Below the pieces are notes generated by a model. It was given only the letters and a program-made list of their open reading frames with translations. It was not told the DNA's origin and did not search any database. Below are positions 38,511 through 46,496 of a DNA stretch of 64,000 nt, one piece after another; within the stretch, counting starts at the first letter, position 1, and each line of letters starts with the position of its first letter. The position numbers and the translations under genes are program-made. Source of the stretch: Pseudomonas sp. L5B5 (GTDB lineage: Bacteria > Pseudomonadota > Gammaproteobacteria > Pseudomonadales > Pseudomonadaceae); NCBI RefSeq assembly GCF_020520285.1, contig NZ_CP084742.1, positions 496,001 through 560,000 on the forward strand. Direction: 5' to 3'.

Positions 38511-39672
38511 TGTCTGGCCGCTGCTGATTGCCGGCAGCGTCGGTGCCATGGCGGTGCAGGCCGCGCCCGTGGAGACCCAGGAACTGCTGGTGGGGTCCTA
38601 CACCCAGGGCCAGAGCCAGGGGTTGTACCGCCTGCGTTTCAACGAGCGCACCGGGCAGATCGATTCCAAGCCGCTGCAGGTGGTCAAGAGCTCCAACCCG
38701 TCCTGGCTGACCCTGTCCAAGGATCAGAAGTTCGTCTTTGCGGTGAACGAGAATAGCCCGGGGCAGGCCGACCCCATCGGCCGGGTCAGCAGCTATAGCC
38801 TGGCCCCCAAGACCCGCCAGCTGAACCTGATCAACCAGGTGCAGAGCCAGGGCAACGAGCCGACCCACTCCAGCCTGAGCGCCGATGGCAGCTACCTGTT
38901 CGTCAGCAACTATTCGGTGGATGTGGACCCGGGCGGCAGCCTGGCAGTGGTTCCGGTCAGCGCCGATGGCCATCTTTCGCCCGTGGTGCAACTGAGCAGC
39001 CATCCGGCCAGCCGGGTCGATCCGGAGCGCCAACAGTCGGCCCACGTGCATTCCTCGGTGTCGTCGCCGGACGGCAAGTTCCTGTTCGCCAACGACCTGG
39101 GGGCGGACAAGATCTTCGTCTACCACTACGACCCCAAGGCCAATCCGGAACATCCGCTGCGTGCAGCCGACCCGGCCTTCGTCCAGTTGCCACCGGGCAG
39201 CGGGCCGCGTCACTTGCTGTTCAGCGCTGATGGCAAGCATGCCTACCTGACCCTGGAAATGAGCGCCCAGGTGGCGGTGTTCGATTACCAGGACGGCAAG
39301 CTGACTCAACGCCAGATCCTCGACCTGGCGGCCAACGCCGGCAAGGAGAAGAAGGCCGCCGGGGCCCTGCATGCCTCCAAGGATGGCCAGTACCTGTACG
39401 TGAGCAATCGTGGCACCGCCAACCAGTTGCTGGTGTTCGCCATCGACCCGGCCAACGGCCAGCTCAAGGAAATCCAGCGCCGCTCCGTGGAGGGTGACCA
39501 TCCACGGGAGTTCAGCCTCGACCCGAGCAATCGTTACGTGTTGATCGGCAACCAGAAGAGCAACCAGATCGTGGTGATCGAGCGTGACGCCAAGACCGGT
39601 TTCCTGGGCAAGACCGTGCAGAAACTGCCGTTCGATGCGCCGAGCGATATCAAGTTCCTGGTGCGTCAATAA
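38497..39672 (+). CDS. Lactonase-family beta-propeller protein (6-phosphogluconolactonase-like), exported
   Basis: A 391-aa seven-bladed propeller of the YbhE/lactonase family. A signal peptide (MKMRNVWPLLIAGSVGAMAVQA) indicates export, which is atypical of the cytoplasmic Pgl enzyme, so the substrate may be an extracytoplasmic lactone (inference). Repeats include LLVGSYTQGQSQGLYRLRF, SVSSPDGKFLFANDLGADKI, LPPGSGPRHLLFSADGKHAY and VEGDHPREFSLDPSNRYVL, with family motifs GPRHL and HPREFS. ATG 38497 sits 9 bases from GAGG, overlapping the DUF5629 gene by 14 bases. Confidence 0.88.
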   Translation: MKMRNVWPLLIAGSVGAMAVQAAPVETQELLVGSYTQGQSQGLYRLRFNERTGQIDSKPLQVVKSSNPSWLTLSKDQKFVFAVNENSPGQADPIGRVSSYSLAPKTRQLNLINQVQSQGNEPTHSSLSADGSYLFVSNYSVDVDPGGSLAVVPVSADGHLSPVVQLSSHPASRVDPERQQSAHVHSSVSSPDGKFLFANDLGADKIFVYHYDPKANPEHPLRAADPAFVQLPPGSGPRHLLFSADGKHAYLTLEMSAQVAVFDYQDGKLTQRQILDLAANAGKEKKAAGALHASKDGQYLYVSNRGTANQLLVFAIDPANGQLKEIQRRSVEGDHPREFSLDPSNRYVLIGNQKSNQIVVIERDAKTGFLGKTVQKLPFDAPSDIKFLVRQ

Positions 39673-39676
39673 GCCG

Positions 39677-39699
39677 CAGGCCCCGGCATCCGGGGCCTG
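39677..39699 (+). terminator. Hairpin terminator after the lactonase gene
   Basis: Arms CAGGCCCCG (39677-39685) and CGGGGCCTG (39691-39699), 5 bases after the stop codon, followed by ACGCTTTCT, a weak U-rich tail. Confidence 0.75.
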
Positions 39700-39827
39700 A
39701 CGCTTTCTATTAATGACGCTGATAGTGGCTACTGCCGCAAAGAATTTTTTCCCGCCAACCCTCGAGAGTAAGTTTGCTCCACAGCCCACACGGGCAGGCA
39801 AGCCAACCGAATACGAGGGTTACCCGC

Positions 39828-40007
39828 ATGAATTTCAATCTCTTTTCCGTGATCGCAGCCTCCGCCATTTCCGCCAGCGTGGTACTGCCTGCTGGTGCCA
39901 GTGTGGAAATCAGCCGCAAGCAATCCGGCACTACTACCTACACACAGAAGTACCTGCAGCAAAGCGCCAACTTCTATGCCGCGCTGGATCACAAGACCCA
40001 CAGCTGA
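39828..40007 (+). CDS. Small predicted secreted protein (59 aa)
   Basis: Short ORF: MNFNLFSVIAASAISASVVLPAGA then a mature peptide of about 35 residues (SVEISRKQSGTTTYTQKYLQ...). The N-terminus is a plausible Sec signal peptide with cleavage after AGA. GAGGG is present about 8 bases upstream. The mature part is polar and has no recognised family. The codon pattern looks coding, but the ORF is short and unsupported by homology I can recall. Confidence 0.5.
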   Translation: MNFNLFSVIAASAISASVVLPAGASVEISRKQSGTTTYTQKYLQQSANFYAALDHKTHS

Positions 40008-40025
40008 AACGCCCCCAGACTCCCC

Positions 40026-40072
40026 GTATGCAGGAGCGACATCACTGATGCAGTGATGTCGCTCCTGCATAC
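40026..40072. repeat. Perfect 20-bp-stem palindrome
   Basis: GTATGCAGGAGCGACATCAC (40026-40045) is followed by a 7-base loop (TGATGCA) and the exact reverse complement (40053-40072). It lies 18 bases after the small ORF. With no T-run it could be a bidirectional Rho-type terminator, a REP-family variant (contains GCAGGAGCGA, similar to the REP head) or a binding site. Confidence 0.8.
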
Positions 40073-40184
40073 CTGTTTGCGACCAGATCCTTGGCCCGGC
40101 AAATTTTGCTTGGTAGTGTCATATGGCCATGTGTTTAAATTTGACGCTGAATTATTGACTCTTTCCCGAGCAAGGATCGATAGC

Positions 40185-40310
40185 ATGGTGATGCGTCTGA
40201 CCGTGGTTCTGCTGTTGCTCTATTCCAGTCCCATCCTGTCTTCCGCTCAGCCGGTGGAAGGCGAGCCCGAAACCTCCCGCGAACGCCTGAGCAGCCTGCT
40301 GCAAGACTGA
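40185..40310 (+). CDS. Tiny predicted secreted peptide (41 aa)
   Basis: MVMRLTVVLLLLYSSPILSSAQ followed by an acidic, helical tail (PVEGEPETSRERLSSLLQD). The signal peptide is plausible; the mature part would be about 19 residues. Upstream bases include AGGA at a suitable distance. Too short to be certain. The upstream in-frame extension lacks a good start. Confidence 0.4.
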   Translation: MVMRLTVVLLLLYSSPILSSAQPVEGEPETSRERLSSLLQD

Positions 40311-40324
40311 AAGCCTCGGCCGTG

Positions 40325-40500
40325 GCCGTAATGCCGTTCAGTTAAGGAAATGGTAGGAGCGAGGCTTGCCCGCGATGGACTTCAGAGCGCTACGTTTATC
40401 CAGTAGACACGCGCTAACGTTAACGACCATCGCGAGCAATCGAGCGTCGACCGGCTGCTCCTACAGGGGATCACCTCGCTTAACTGAACAGCATTACGGC
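40325..40500. repeat. Compound REP element: outer 21-bp inverted repeats around an inverted REP pair
   Basis: Outer arms at 40325-40345 and 40480-40500 match as inverted repeats in 20 of 21 positions (GCCGTAATGCCGTTCAGTTAA versus the complement with one mismatch). Inside are REP-like sequences in opposite orientation: GTAGGAGCGAGGCTTGCCCG.. at 40353-40378 and the complement of GTAGGAGCAGCCGGTCGACG.. at 40427-40464, both ending in CGCGATGG. This is a BIME-like structure typical of P. fluorescens-group intergenic DNA. It could be mobilised by a RAYT transposase elsewhere. Confidence 0.85.
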
Positions 40501-40535
40501 CGCAGCCGCAGGTTCCGATGCCCGTCACGTAGTCA

Positions 40536-41225
40536 TCAGCCCAGGGCGAACGCCACCGCCGCCTGGGCGTGCAGCACCGTGGTGTCGAGCAGGGGTACTG
40601 GACTGTGCTCGGGTTTTAGCAGCAGGCCGATTTCGGTGCAGCCCAGGATCACCGCCTGCGCGCCACGGGCCTTAAGCGACTGGATGACGCGCTGGTACAG
40701 CCGGCGTGAATCGTCGCGAATAATCCCCACGCACAACTCCTCATAGATGATGCGATGCACCGCCTGGCGTTCCTCGGCATCCGGAACCAGCACTTGCAGG
40801 CCCTGGTCGACCAGGCGTTGCTTGAGAAAATCCTGTTCCATGGTGAAGGCGGTGCCCAGCAAGCCGACCTTCAGGTGGCCTGCTGCCAATGCCGCCTGGG
40901 CAGTGGGGTCGGCAATGTGCAGGAAGGGCAGGACCGTCGCCGCCTGGATCGGTGCGGCCACCTTGTGCATGGTGTTGGTGCAGAGCACCAGGCATTCGGC
41001 GCCGCCGGCCTCCAGGCGCCGGGCGGCATCCACCAGGATCGCCGCTGCCGCGTCCCAGTCGCCGGCGTGCTGGGCCTGTTCGACAGGCCCGAAGTCGACG
41101 CTGTACATTAGCAACCGGGCCGAACGCAGGGCGCCCAGGTGGTCACGAACCTGCTGGTTGATCAGGCGATAGTATTCGGCGCTGGATTCCCAGCTCATGC
41201 CGCCGATCAGGCCGATGGTGCGCAT
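40536..41225 (-). CDS. Aspartate/glutamate racemase family protein
   Basis: Cofactor-independent amino-acid racemase, 229 aa. It begins MRTIGLIGGMSWESSAEYY, a family signature. The two catalytic Cys are visible in LVLCTNTMHK and VILGCTEIGLLL. ATG 41225 has AAGGAG upstream. It would interconvert L- and D-amino acids such as Asp or Glu. Divergent from an AraC-type regulator 76 bases away, a probable regulator. Confidence 0.92.
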   Translation of the reverse strand: MRTIGLIGGMSWESSAEYYRLINQQVRDHLGALRSARLLMYSVDFGPVEQAQHAGDWDAAAAILVDAARRLEAGGAECLVLCTNTMHKVAAPIQAATVLPFLHIADPTAQAALAAGHLKVGLLGTAFTMEQDFLKQRLVDQGLQVLVPDAEERQAVHRIIYEELCVGIIRDDSRRLYQRVIQSLKARGAQAVILGCTEIGLLLKPEHSPVPLLDTTVLHAQAAVAFALG

Positions 41226-41300
41226 CTGCAACTCCTTGGTCGTGTTGGATGCTGCTGAGTCTGGCGTCGCCACCACTGGTGATCTATCAGGAAATTTCAC

Positions 41301-42074
41301 ATGCCCCAATTGTTCGAACATCGCTTGCTGGGCGGGCGATTGGTGCTGCAATTGCTGCCCGCCGCAGCCTACAGCGCTCGCGACCCGGTGCAGTGGCAAA
41401 CCCTGGGGGTGGCCCTGGAGCGTCAGCGCGGCGTGCATGCCATCGACTCCGACCGGCGCGAGGATTTCGACACCTGGCCCGGAACCCTGGCCCTGACGCC
41501 CAAGGGTATCGAGGTGTTTTCCGAATCTGGCGAAGGTGGCGAGTACCTGCTCGCCCGTTGGCAGGACTCATTGGCGCCACTGGCCTGCCAGCGTCGCCTG
41601 CAAAGCCTGGGGCATGCCCAGGCCCTGGCCCTGGGAAGGGAAGCCCGGCGGTTGCTGCTGGCCCCGCAGACCGACGAGTTGGCCCTGGAGCAATGTGCCC
41701 TGGCCTTTATCGGTTTGCCCTGGGGGCCGGCCACCACACCGCCCGCCGGGGATCTGGGGCGGGTGCTGCAACAGATGGCCGATGAATACGCCAGGCCGTT
41801 GTCCCTGATGCAACTGGCCGCGACCTATGGCCATCACGAATTGCGCTTGCTGCGCGATTTTCGTCGCGCCGTGGGCATGACTCCCCATGCCTGGCTCACC
41901 GAGATCCGCCTGCAGGCCGCCCGGCGTCTGCTGGAACACAGCGACCTGGCCCTGGCCGTCATCGCCCTGGAGTGCGGTTTTGCCCACCAGTCGCACCTGG
42001 GGAGTGCCTTGCGCAAGCATCTGGGGCTGACCCCGCGTGAATATCGCCAAAGGTTCCAGCGGCGCGGGCGGTGA
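41301..42074 (+). CDS. AraC-family transcriptional regulator
   Basis: DNA-binding protein of 257 aa. The C-terminal two-helix-turn-helix domain occupies about residues 150-255 (PLSLMQLAATYGHHELRLLRDF; RRAVGMTPHAWLTEIRLQAA; LAVIALECGFAHQSHLGSAL; RKHLGLTPREYRQ). The N-terminal ~130 residues form the effector domain. AGGAAA precedes ATG 41301. It is divergent from the racemase gene and may regulate it. It ends 3 bases before the convergent small gene. Confidence 0.92.
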   Translation: MPQLFEHRLLGGRLVLQLLPAAAYSARDPVQWQTLGVALERQRGVHAIDSDRREDFDTWPGTLALTPKGIEVFSESGEGGEYLLARWQDSLAPLACQRRLQSLGHAQALALGREARRLLLAPQTDELALEQCALAFIGLPWGPATTPPAGDLGRVLQQMADEYARPLSLMQLAATYGHHELRLLRDFRRAVGMTPHAWLTEIRLQAARRLLEHSDLALAVIALECGFAHQSHLGSALRKHLGLTPREYRQRFQRRGR

Positions 42075-42077
42075 TGC

Positions 42078-42296
42078 CTACATCTCCAGGTTGATCCACC
42101 CCGGCTTGGCTTCCTCCGGGGCCACGGCATTGACTTTCTTGCCGGTGGCGGCTTCCACCCGGCGCGCGACTTCCGGATCGTCGGCAAAGGGGATCAGGCT
42201 GGCCTCGTCCAGGCTCTTGGCGCTTTGATGACGTAGGCAGTACTCGATGCAGAGGTAGAGAAACACCACCCCCAGCAGGTTGAACAGAATGTCCAT
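42078..42296 (-). CDS. Small membrane protein linked to the orphan cbb3 subunit (72 aa)
   Basis: 72-aa protein with one N-terminal membrane helix (DILFNLLGVVFLYLCIEYCL) and a soluble tail. In P. aeruginosa the gene beside the orphan ccoN4 (PA4134) encodes a similar-sized hypothetical protein; I infer correspondence by position. It may assist the oxidase, but it is not CcoQ, whose typical sequence is absent. It is separated from ccoN by 57 bases holding a hairpin terminator. Confidence 0.7.
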   Translation of the reverse strand: MDILFNLLGVVFLYLCIEYCLRHQSAKSLDEASLIPFADDPEVARRVEAATGKKVNAVAPEEAKPGWINLEM

Positions 42297-42321
42297 GACG
42301 GTCTTGCTCCCTGGAATGAAA

Positions 42322-42342
42322 ACGCCGGCTCGGGGCCGGCGT
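42322..42342 (-). terminator. Terminator after ccoN
   Basis: Arms ACGCCGGC (42322-42329) and GCCGGCGT (42335-42342). On the minus strand the stem is followed by TTTTC, giving an intrinsic-type terminator between ccoN and the small downstream gene, so the small gene may receive reduced readthrough. Confidence 0.7.
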
Positions 42343-42353
42343 CTGGAGGCGGA

Positions 42354-43781
42354 TCAGGCGATCCGGGCTTCACTCAGCGCCAGCCGGGTATCAGCCACGC
42401 GCACGGTGCGCCAGGTGTTGTAGGCCATCAGCAGCATGCCGCTGAGGAAGAACACGCCACCAGCGAAACGCACCACGAAGCCTGGATGACTGGCCACCAG
42501 GCCCTCGACGAAGGAGTAGGTGAGGGTGCCGTCCTCGTTGACTGCACGCCACATCAGGCCCTGGGTGATGCCGTTGACCCACATCGAGGCGATGTACAGC
42601 ACGGTGCCGATGGTAGCCAGCCAGAAGTGCAGGTTGATCAACGGCACGCTGTGCATCTGCTCGCGGCCAAAAACCTTGGGCACCATGTGGTAGATGGCGC
42701 CGAAGGTGATCATGGCCACCCAGCCCAGAGCGCCGGCATGCACGTGGCCGATTGTCCAGTCGGTGTAGTGGGATAGGGCGTTGACGGTCTTGATCGCCAT
42801 CATCGGGCCTTCGAAGGTCGACATGCCGTAGAACGCCAGGGACAGCACCAGGAAGCGCAGGATCGGGTCGGTGCGCAATTTATGCCAGGCACCCGAGAGC
42901 GTCATCATGCCGTTGATCATGCCGCCCCAGCTTGGCGCCAGGAGGATCAGCGACATGGCCATGCCCAGCGACTGCGCCCAGTCCGGCAGTGCGGTGTAGT
43001 GAAGGTGGTGCGGGCCGGCCCAGATGTACAGGGTGATCAGCGCCCAGAAGTGCACGATGGACAGGCGATAGGAGTAGACCGGGCGTCCCACTTGCTTGGG
43101 CACGAAGTAGTACATCATCCCCAGGAAACCGGTAGTCAGGAAGAAGCCCACGGCGTTGTGGCCGTACCACCACTGGACCATGGCATCGGTGGCTCCGGAA
43201 TACACCGGGTAGGACTTGAACCAGTCCACCGGGATCGACAGGTGGTTGACCACGTGGAGCATGGCGATCACCAGGATGAAGGCGCCGAAGAACCAGTTGC
43301 CGACATAGATGTGCTGGCTCTTGCGCTGCACCACGGTGGTGAAGAACACGATCCCGTAGACCACCCAGACCACCGCCATCCACACCGCGCCGGCGAATTC
43401 GATCTCGGCGTATTCCTTGGTGGTGGTGTAGCCCAGGGGCAGGGTGACCAGCATGATCACGATCACCGATTGCCAGCCCCAGAAGGTGAAGGCGGCCAGG
43501 GTGTCGGAGTACAGCCGTACCTGGCAGGTGCGCTGGACCGCGTAGTAGCTAGCGGCGAACTGTGCGCTGCCGGCGAAACCGAAGATCACCAGGCTGGTGT
43601 GCAGCGGCCGCAGGCGGCCGAAGGTGGTCCAGGGCAGGTCGAGGTTCAGTTCCGGCCACACCAGTTGCGAGGCGATCCACACCCCCATGGCCATGCCGAT
43701 CACACCCCATACCACTGTTGCGACGACGAATTGGCGAACCACCTTGTAGTTGTAGGCCTGTCCGATTGTTGCTGAGTTCAT
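42354..43781 (-). CDS. ccoN: cbb3-type cytochrome c oxidase catalytic subunit I, orphan (CcoN4-like)
   Basis: Heme-copper oxidase subunit of 475 aa. Heme and CuB ligands are visible in [38 protein letters not shown] and [18 protein letters not shown]. No ccoO, ccoP or ccoQ lies adjacent, so it is an orphan isoform that would combine with CcoO/CcoP from a complete operon elsewhere. In P. aeruginosa the orphan CcoN4 next to PA4134 and PA4130 is cyanide-induced and supports respiration in cyanide. The same neighbours occur here. Start ATG 43781 begins [15 protein letters not shown]. Confidence 0.93.
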   Translation of the reverse strand: MNSATIGQAYNYKVVRQFVVATVVWGVIGMAMGVWIASQLVWPELNLDLPWTTFGRLRPLHTSLVIFGFAGSAQFAASYYAVQRTCQVRLYSDTLAAFTFWGWQSVIVIMLVTLPLGYTTTKEYAEIEFAGAVWMAVVWVVYGIVFFTTVVQRKSQHIYVGNWFFGAFILVIAMLHVVNHLSIPVDWFKSYPVYSGATDAMVQWWYGHNAVGFFLTTGFLGMMYYFVPKQVGRPVYSYRLSIVHFWALITLYIWAGPHHLHYTALPDWAQSLGMAMSLILLAPSWGGMINGMMTLSGAWHKLRTDPILRFLVLSLAFYGMSTFEGPMMAIKTVNALSHYTDWTIGHVHAGALGWVAMITFGAIYHMVPKVFGREQMHSVPLINLHFWLATIGTVLYIASMWVNGITQGLMWRAVNEDGTLTYSFVEGLVASHPGFVVRFAGGVFFLSGMLLMAYNTWRTVRVADTRLALSEARIA

Positions 43782-44220
43782 GGTCAATGCTTCCACGGTT
43801 GCAAAGTCTTGCCAGGCCACCCGGTCTGGCACGGGGTGCACTGTAGGAACCATGGGCAAAACAAAACAGGCTCAGAAAAACAGCAATAATACGGATCAGA
43901 TTTAGCTCAATCCCATAAAGCGATGGCAGCTACTGATATGGTTTTTTAGTTTTTACCTGGATCTGTAACGATCTGCGCCGCAAGCGCATAGTCGCCGCCT
44001 CACCCCACGCGTCGCCGGGTTCTGTAGCGAAAGCTCGTCCAGCAACGATCAGGCAAGACAAGGGCAGTCCGGGAGCGGCTCGGCGGCAGAGACCTGCATG
44101 AGCACTCCCGGCCTGTTTTCCTGGAGTGCTGTAGGCACTCCGCATGTCCATGGTCCAAGCACGAGCGTTTTCGAGCACAACCTGGGGCGCGGCCAGCACC
44201 GATGAGGACGAGGTAGGCAC
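43782..44220. promoter_or_regulatory. Divergent promoter region between ccoN and the reductase gene
   Basis: 439 bases without a supportable gene. It is AT-rich near 43860-43950, suitable for promoters in both directions. A weak Anr/FNR-like half match occurs at 43897-43910 (minus strand TTGA-N5-ATC) but departs from the consensus at several positions. In P. aeruginosa this interval carries regulatory genes (mpaR, ccoG) that are absent here. Confidence 0.4.
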
Positions 44221-45894
44221 ATGTATCAGTACGACGACTATGACCGGGCCCTGGTCTTTGAGCGGGTGGCGCAGTTTCGCGACCAGGTGGAACGATTCAT
44301 GGAGGGCCAGTTGAGCGAGGAGGAGTTCCTGCCCCTGCGGCTGCAGAACGGCTTGTACCTGCAACGGCACGCCTACATGCTGCGGGTGGCGATTCCCTAT
44401 GGCACCCTCAGCGCCCGGCAGATGCGCACCCTGGCGGGCATCGCCCGGGACTACGATCGCGGCTACGGACACTTCACCACGCGCCAGAACCTGCAGTTCA
44501 ACTGGATCGAGCTGGCTCAGGTGCCGGACATTCTCGAGCGCCTGGCGGCGGTGGAGATGCATGCCATCCAGACCTCGGGCAACTGTGTGCGCAACATCAC
44601 CACCGAGGCCTTTGCCGGGGTTGCCGCCGACGAATTGCTGGACCCGCGCCCGCTGGCGGAGATCCTGCGACAGTGGTCGACCATCAACCCGGAATTCCTG
44701 TTTCTGCCACGCAAGTTCAAGATCGCCATCTGCTCGGCGGAGCAGGACCGTGCGGCGATCATGATGCACGACATCGGTCTCTATCTGTATCGCGCCGACG
44801 ACGGCCAGATGCTGTTGCGGGTGATGGTCGGCGGCGGCCTGGGGCGTACCCCGATCCTCAGTCAGCAGATCCGCGAGGGCCTGCCGTGGCAGCACCTGCT
44901 GTCCTATGTCGAGGCGGTCCTGCGGGTCTACAACCGTTACGGCCGGCGTGACAACAAGTACAAGGCGCGGATCAAGATCCTGGTCAAGGCCCTGGGCATC
45001 GAGGCTTTCGCCCGTGAGGTGGAGGAGGAGTGGCAGCACCTCAAGGATGGCCCGGCGCAGCTTACCGAGGCCGAGTACGGGCGGGTGGCCAGCGCCTTCG
45101 TGCCGCCGCGCTATGAACATCTCGGGGACGCGTGCCTGGAGTACGGCAGCCGACTGGCCGAGGAACCGGCGTTCGCCCGCTGGGTGGCGCACAACGTACA
45201 ACCGCACAAGGTGCCTGGCTATGCCAGCGTGGTGCTGTCGACCAAGCCGGGCATGGCCGCGCCGCCAGGTGACGTCACCGCGCTGCAGATGGAGGCGGTG
45301 GCCGAGTGGTCCGAGTGTTTCGGCTTCGGCGAGATCCGCATCGCCCATGAGCAGAACATCGTCTTGCCGGATGTGCCCAAGTCGCAGTTGCACGAGCTGT
45401 GGCAACTGGCTTGCGACAAGGGCCTGGGCACCGCCAATGCCGGCTTGCTGACCGACATCATCGCCTGTCCCGGCGGCGACTTCTGCGCCCTGGCCAATGC
45501 CCGCTCGATTCCCATCGCCCAGGCGATCCAGCAGCGCTTCGACGACCTGGACTATGTCCATGACCTGGGGGGCATCAGCTTGAACATCTCCGGCTGCATG
45601 AATGCCTGCGGCCATCATCACATTGGCAATATCGGCATCCTGGGGGTCGACAAGAACGGCCAGGAGTGGTTCCAGGTGACCCTGGGCGGTGCCCAGGGCA
45701 GGGACAGCGCCCTGGGCAAGGTCATTGGGCCGTCTTTCAGTGCCGGGGAGATTCCCCAGGTGATCGAGCACATCATTGGCACCTTCGTGCGTTATCGCGA
45801 GAGCGATGAGCCGTTTCTCGACACCCTGCACCGCATCGGCCTGGAGCCTTTCAAGGAACGGGTCTATCCCAAGGCAGAGGAGTTGTCGGCATGA
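44221..45894 (+). CDS. Siroheme and [4Fe-4S] nitrite/sulfite reductase
   Basis: Hemoprotein reductase of 557 aa, single-subunit type. The iron-sulfur/siroheme Cys residues are in IIACPGGDFCALANARS (Cx5C) and NISGCMNACGHHHIGNIG (Cx3C). Substrate-site blocks include FTTRQNLQFNWIELA, QTSGNCVRNITTEAF, VGGGLGRTPI and RYGRRDNKYKARIKILVKALG. It resembles PA4130 more by context (beside ccoN4) than the housekeeping CysI PA1838, from which its sequence differs. It may reduce nitrite or sulfite; cyanide response is inferred from the P. aeruginosa locus. It overlaps the DUF934 gene by 4 bases. Confidence 0.9.
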   Translation: MYQYDDYDRALVFERVAQFRDQVERFMEGQLSEEEFLPLRLQNGLYLQRHAYMLRVAIPYGTLSARQMRTLAGIARDYDRGYGHFTTRQNLQFNWIELAQVPDILERLAAVEMHAIQTSGNCVRNITTEAFAGVAADELLDPRPLAEILRQWSTINPEFLFLPRKFKIAICSAEQDRAAIMMHDIGLYLYRADDGQMLLRVMVGGGLGRTPILSQQIREGLPWQHLLSYVEAVLRVYNRYGRRDNKYKARIKILVKALGIEAFAREVEEEWQHLKDGPAQLTEAEYGRVASAFVPPRYEHLGDACLEYGSRLAEEPAFARWVAHNVQPHKVPGYASVVLSTKPGMAAPPGDVTALQMEAVAEWSECFGFGEIRIAHEQNIVLPDVPKSQLHELWQLACDKGLGTANAGLLTDIIACPGGDFCALANARSIPIAQAIQQRFDDLDYVHDLGGISLNISGCMNACGHHHIGNIGILGVDKNGQEWFQVTLGGAQGRDSALGKVIGPSFSAGEIPQVIEHIIGTFVRYRESDEPFLDTLHRIGLEPFKERVYPKAEELSA

Positions 45895-46385
45895 ACAATC
45901 TGCTGAGCTTGTGCGAAGGAGAAGCGCAGTGGGTGCCGGACGATGCCTGGAGCCTGGTGCGCGGGGTCGACGATCCCTTGCCCGAAGGGCCGTTGATCCT
46001 GCCGCTGGCTCGTTGGCTGATGCGCCGCATCGAGCACCAGCCGGCCCGGGATGGTGTCTGGCTGGGGCCGGATGACGAGGTGGAAAGCCTCAAGCCGTGG
46101 TTGCGCCTGATCCCGCTGGTGGCGGTGGACTTTCCCAGCTTTCGCGACGGTCGCGGCTACAGCCAGGCCTACCTGTTGCGTACCCGCCTGGGCTGGATGG
46201 GCGAGTTGCGCGCGGTGGGCGATGTGCTGCGCGACCAGCTGAGCCATATGCGCCAATGCGGCTTCGACAGTTTCGCCATACGTGAAGACAAATGTGTCCA
46301 GGACGCCCTCAAGGGCCTGGCAGGCATGAGCGTGCTGTACGGACGCTCGGTCATCGAGCCGCGGCCGCTGTTTCGGCGACGTTAA
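45891..46385 (+). CDS. DUF934 family protein, reductase partner
   Basis: 164-aa protein of DUF934, found next to sulfite/nitrite reductases in pseudomonads (as with PA1837/PA1838 and PA4129/PA4130). It has conserved VDFPSFRDGRGYSQAYLLR and a single-Cys region MRQCGFDSFAIREDK. Function unproven; probably an accessory to the reductase, with which it is translationally coupled by ATGA overlap. Confidence 0.88.
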   Translation: MNNLLSLCEGEAQWVPDDAWSLVRGVDDPLPEGPLILPLARWLMRRIEHQPARDGVWLGPDDEVESLKPWLRLIPLVAVDFPSFRDGRGYSQAYLLRTRLGWMGELRAVGDVLRDQLSHMRQCGFDSFAIREDKCVQDALKGLAGMSVLYGRSVIEPRPLFRRR

Positions 46386-46496
46386 GCCGCAGGGAGTGTG
46401 GTTTGTGCTTGAGGCTGACGGCGCAAGTGCAGGCTTTTGGCTATACCTGTAGTTCCCCTAGCCAGTCCATGGCTGCTTCACCTACAGGAGTGACCC

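Noticed and set aside
40325..40500. An insertion sequence or CRISPR repeat
   Set aside because: There is no transposase ORF and no regular spacing; repeats are inverted, as in BIMEs.
43897..43910. Anr/FNR box upstream of ccoN
   Set aside because: Only about 7 of 10 conserved positions match, and the site is 120 bases from the start. Too weak to list as a site.
43930..45831. A 633-codon minus-strand frame opposite the reductase gene
   Set aside because: The reductase on the plus strand carries the Fe-S/siroheme motifs and normal length; the minus frame has none.
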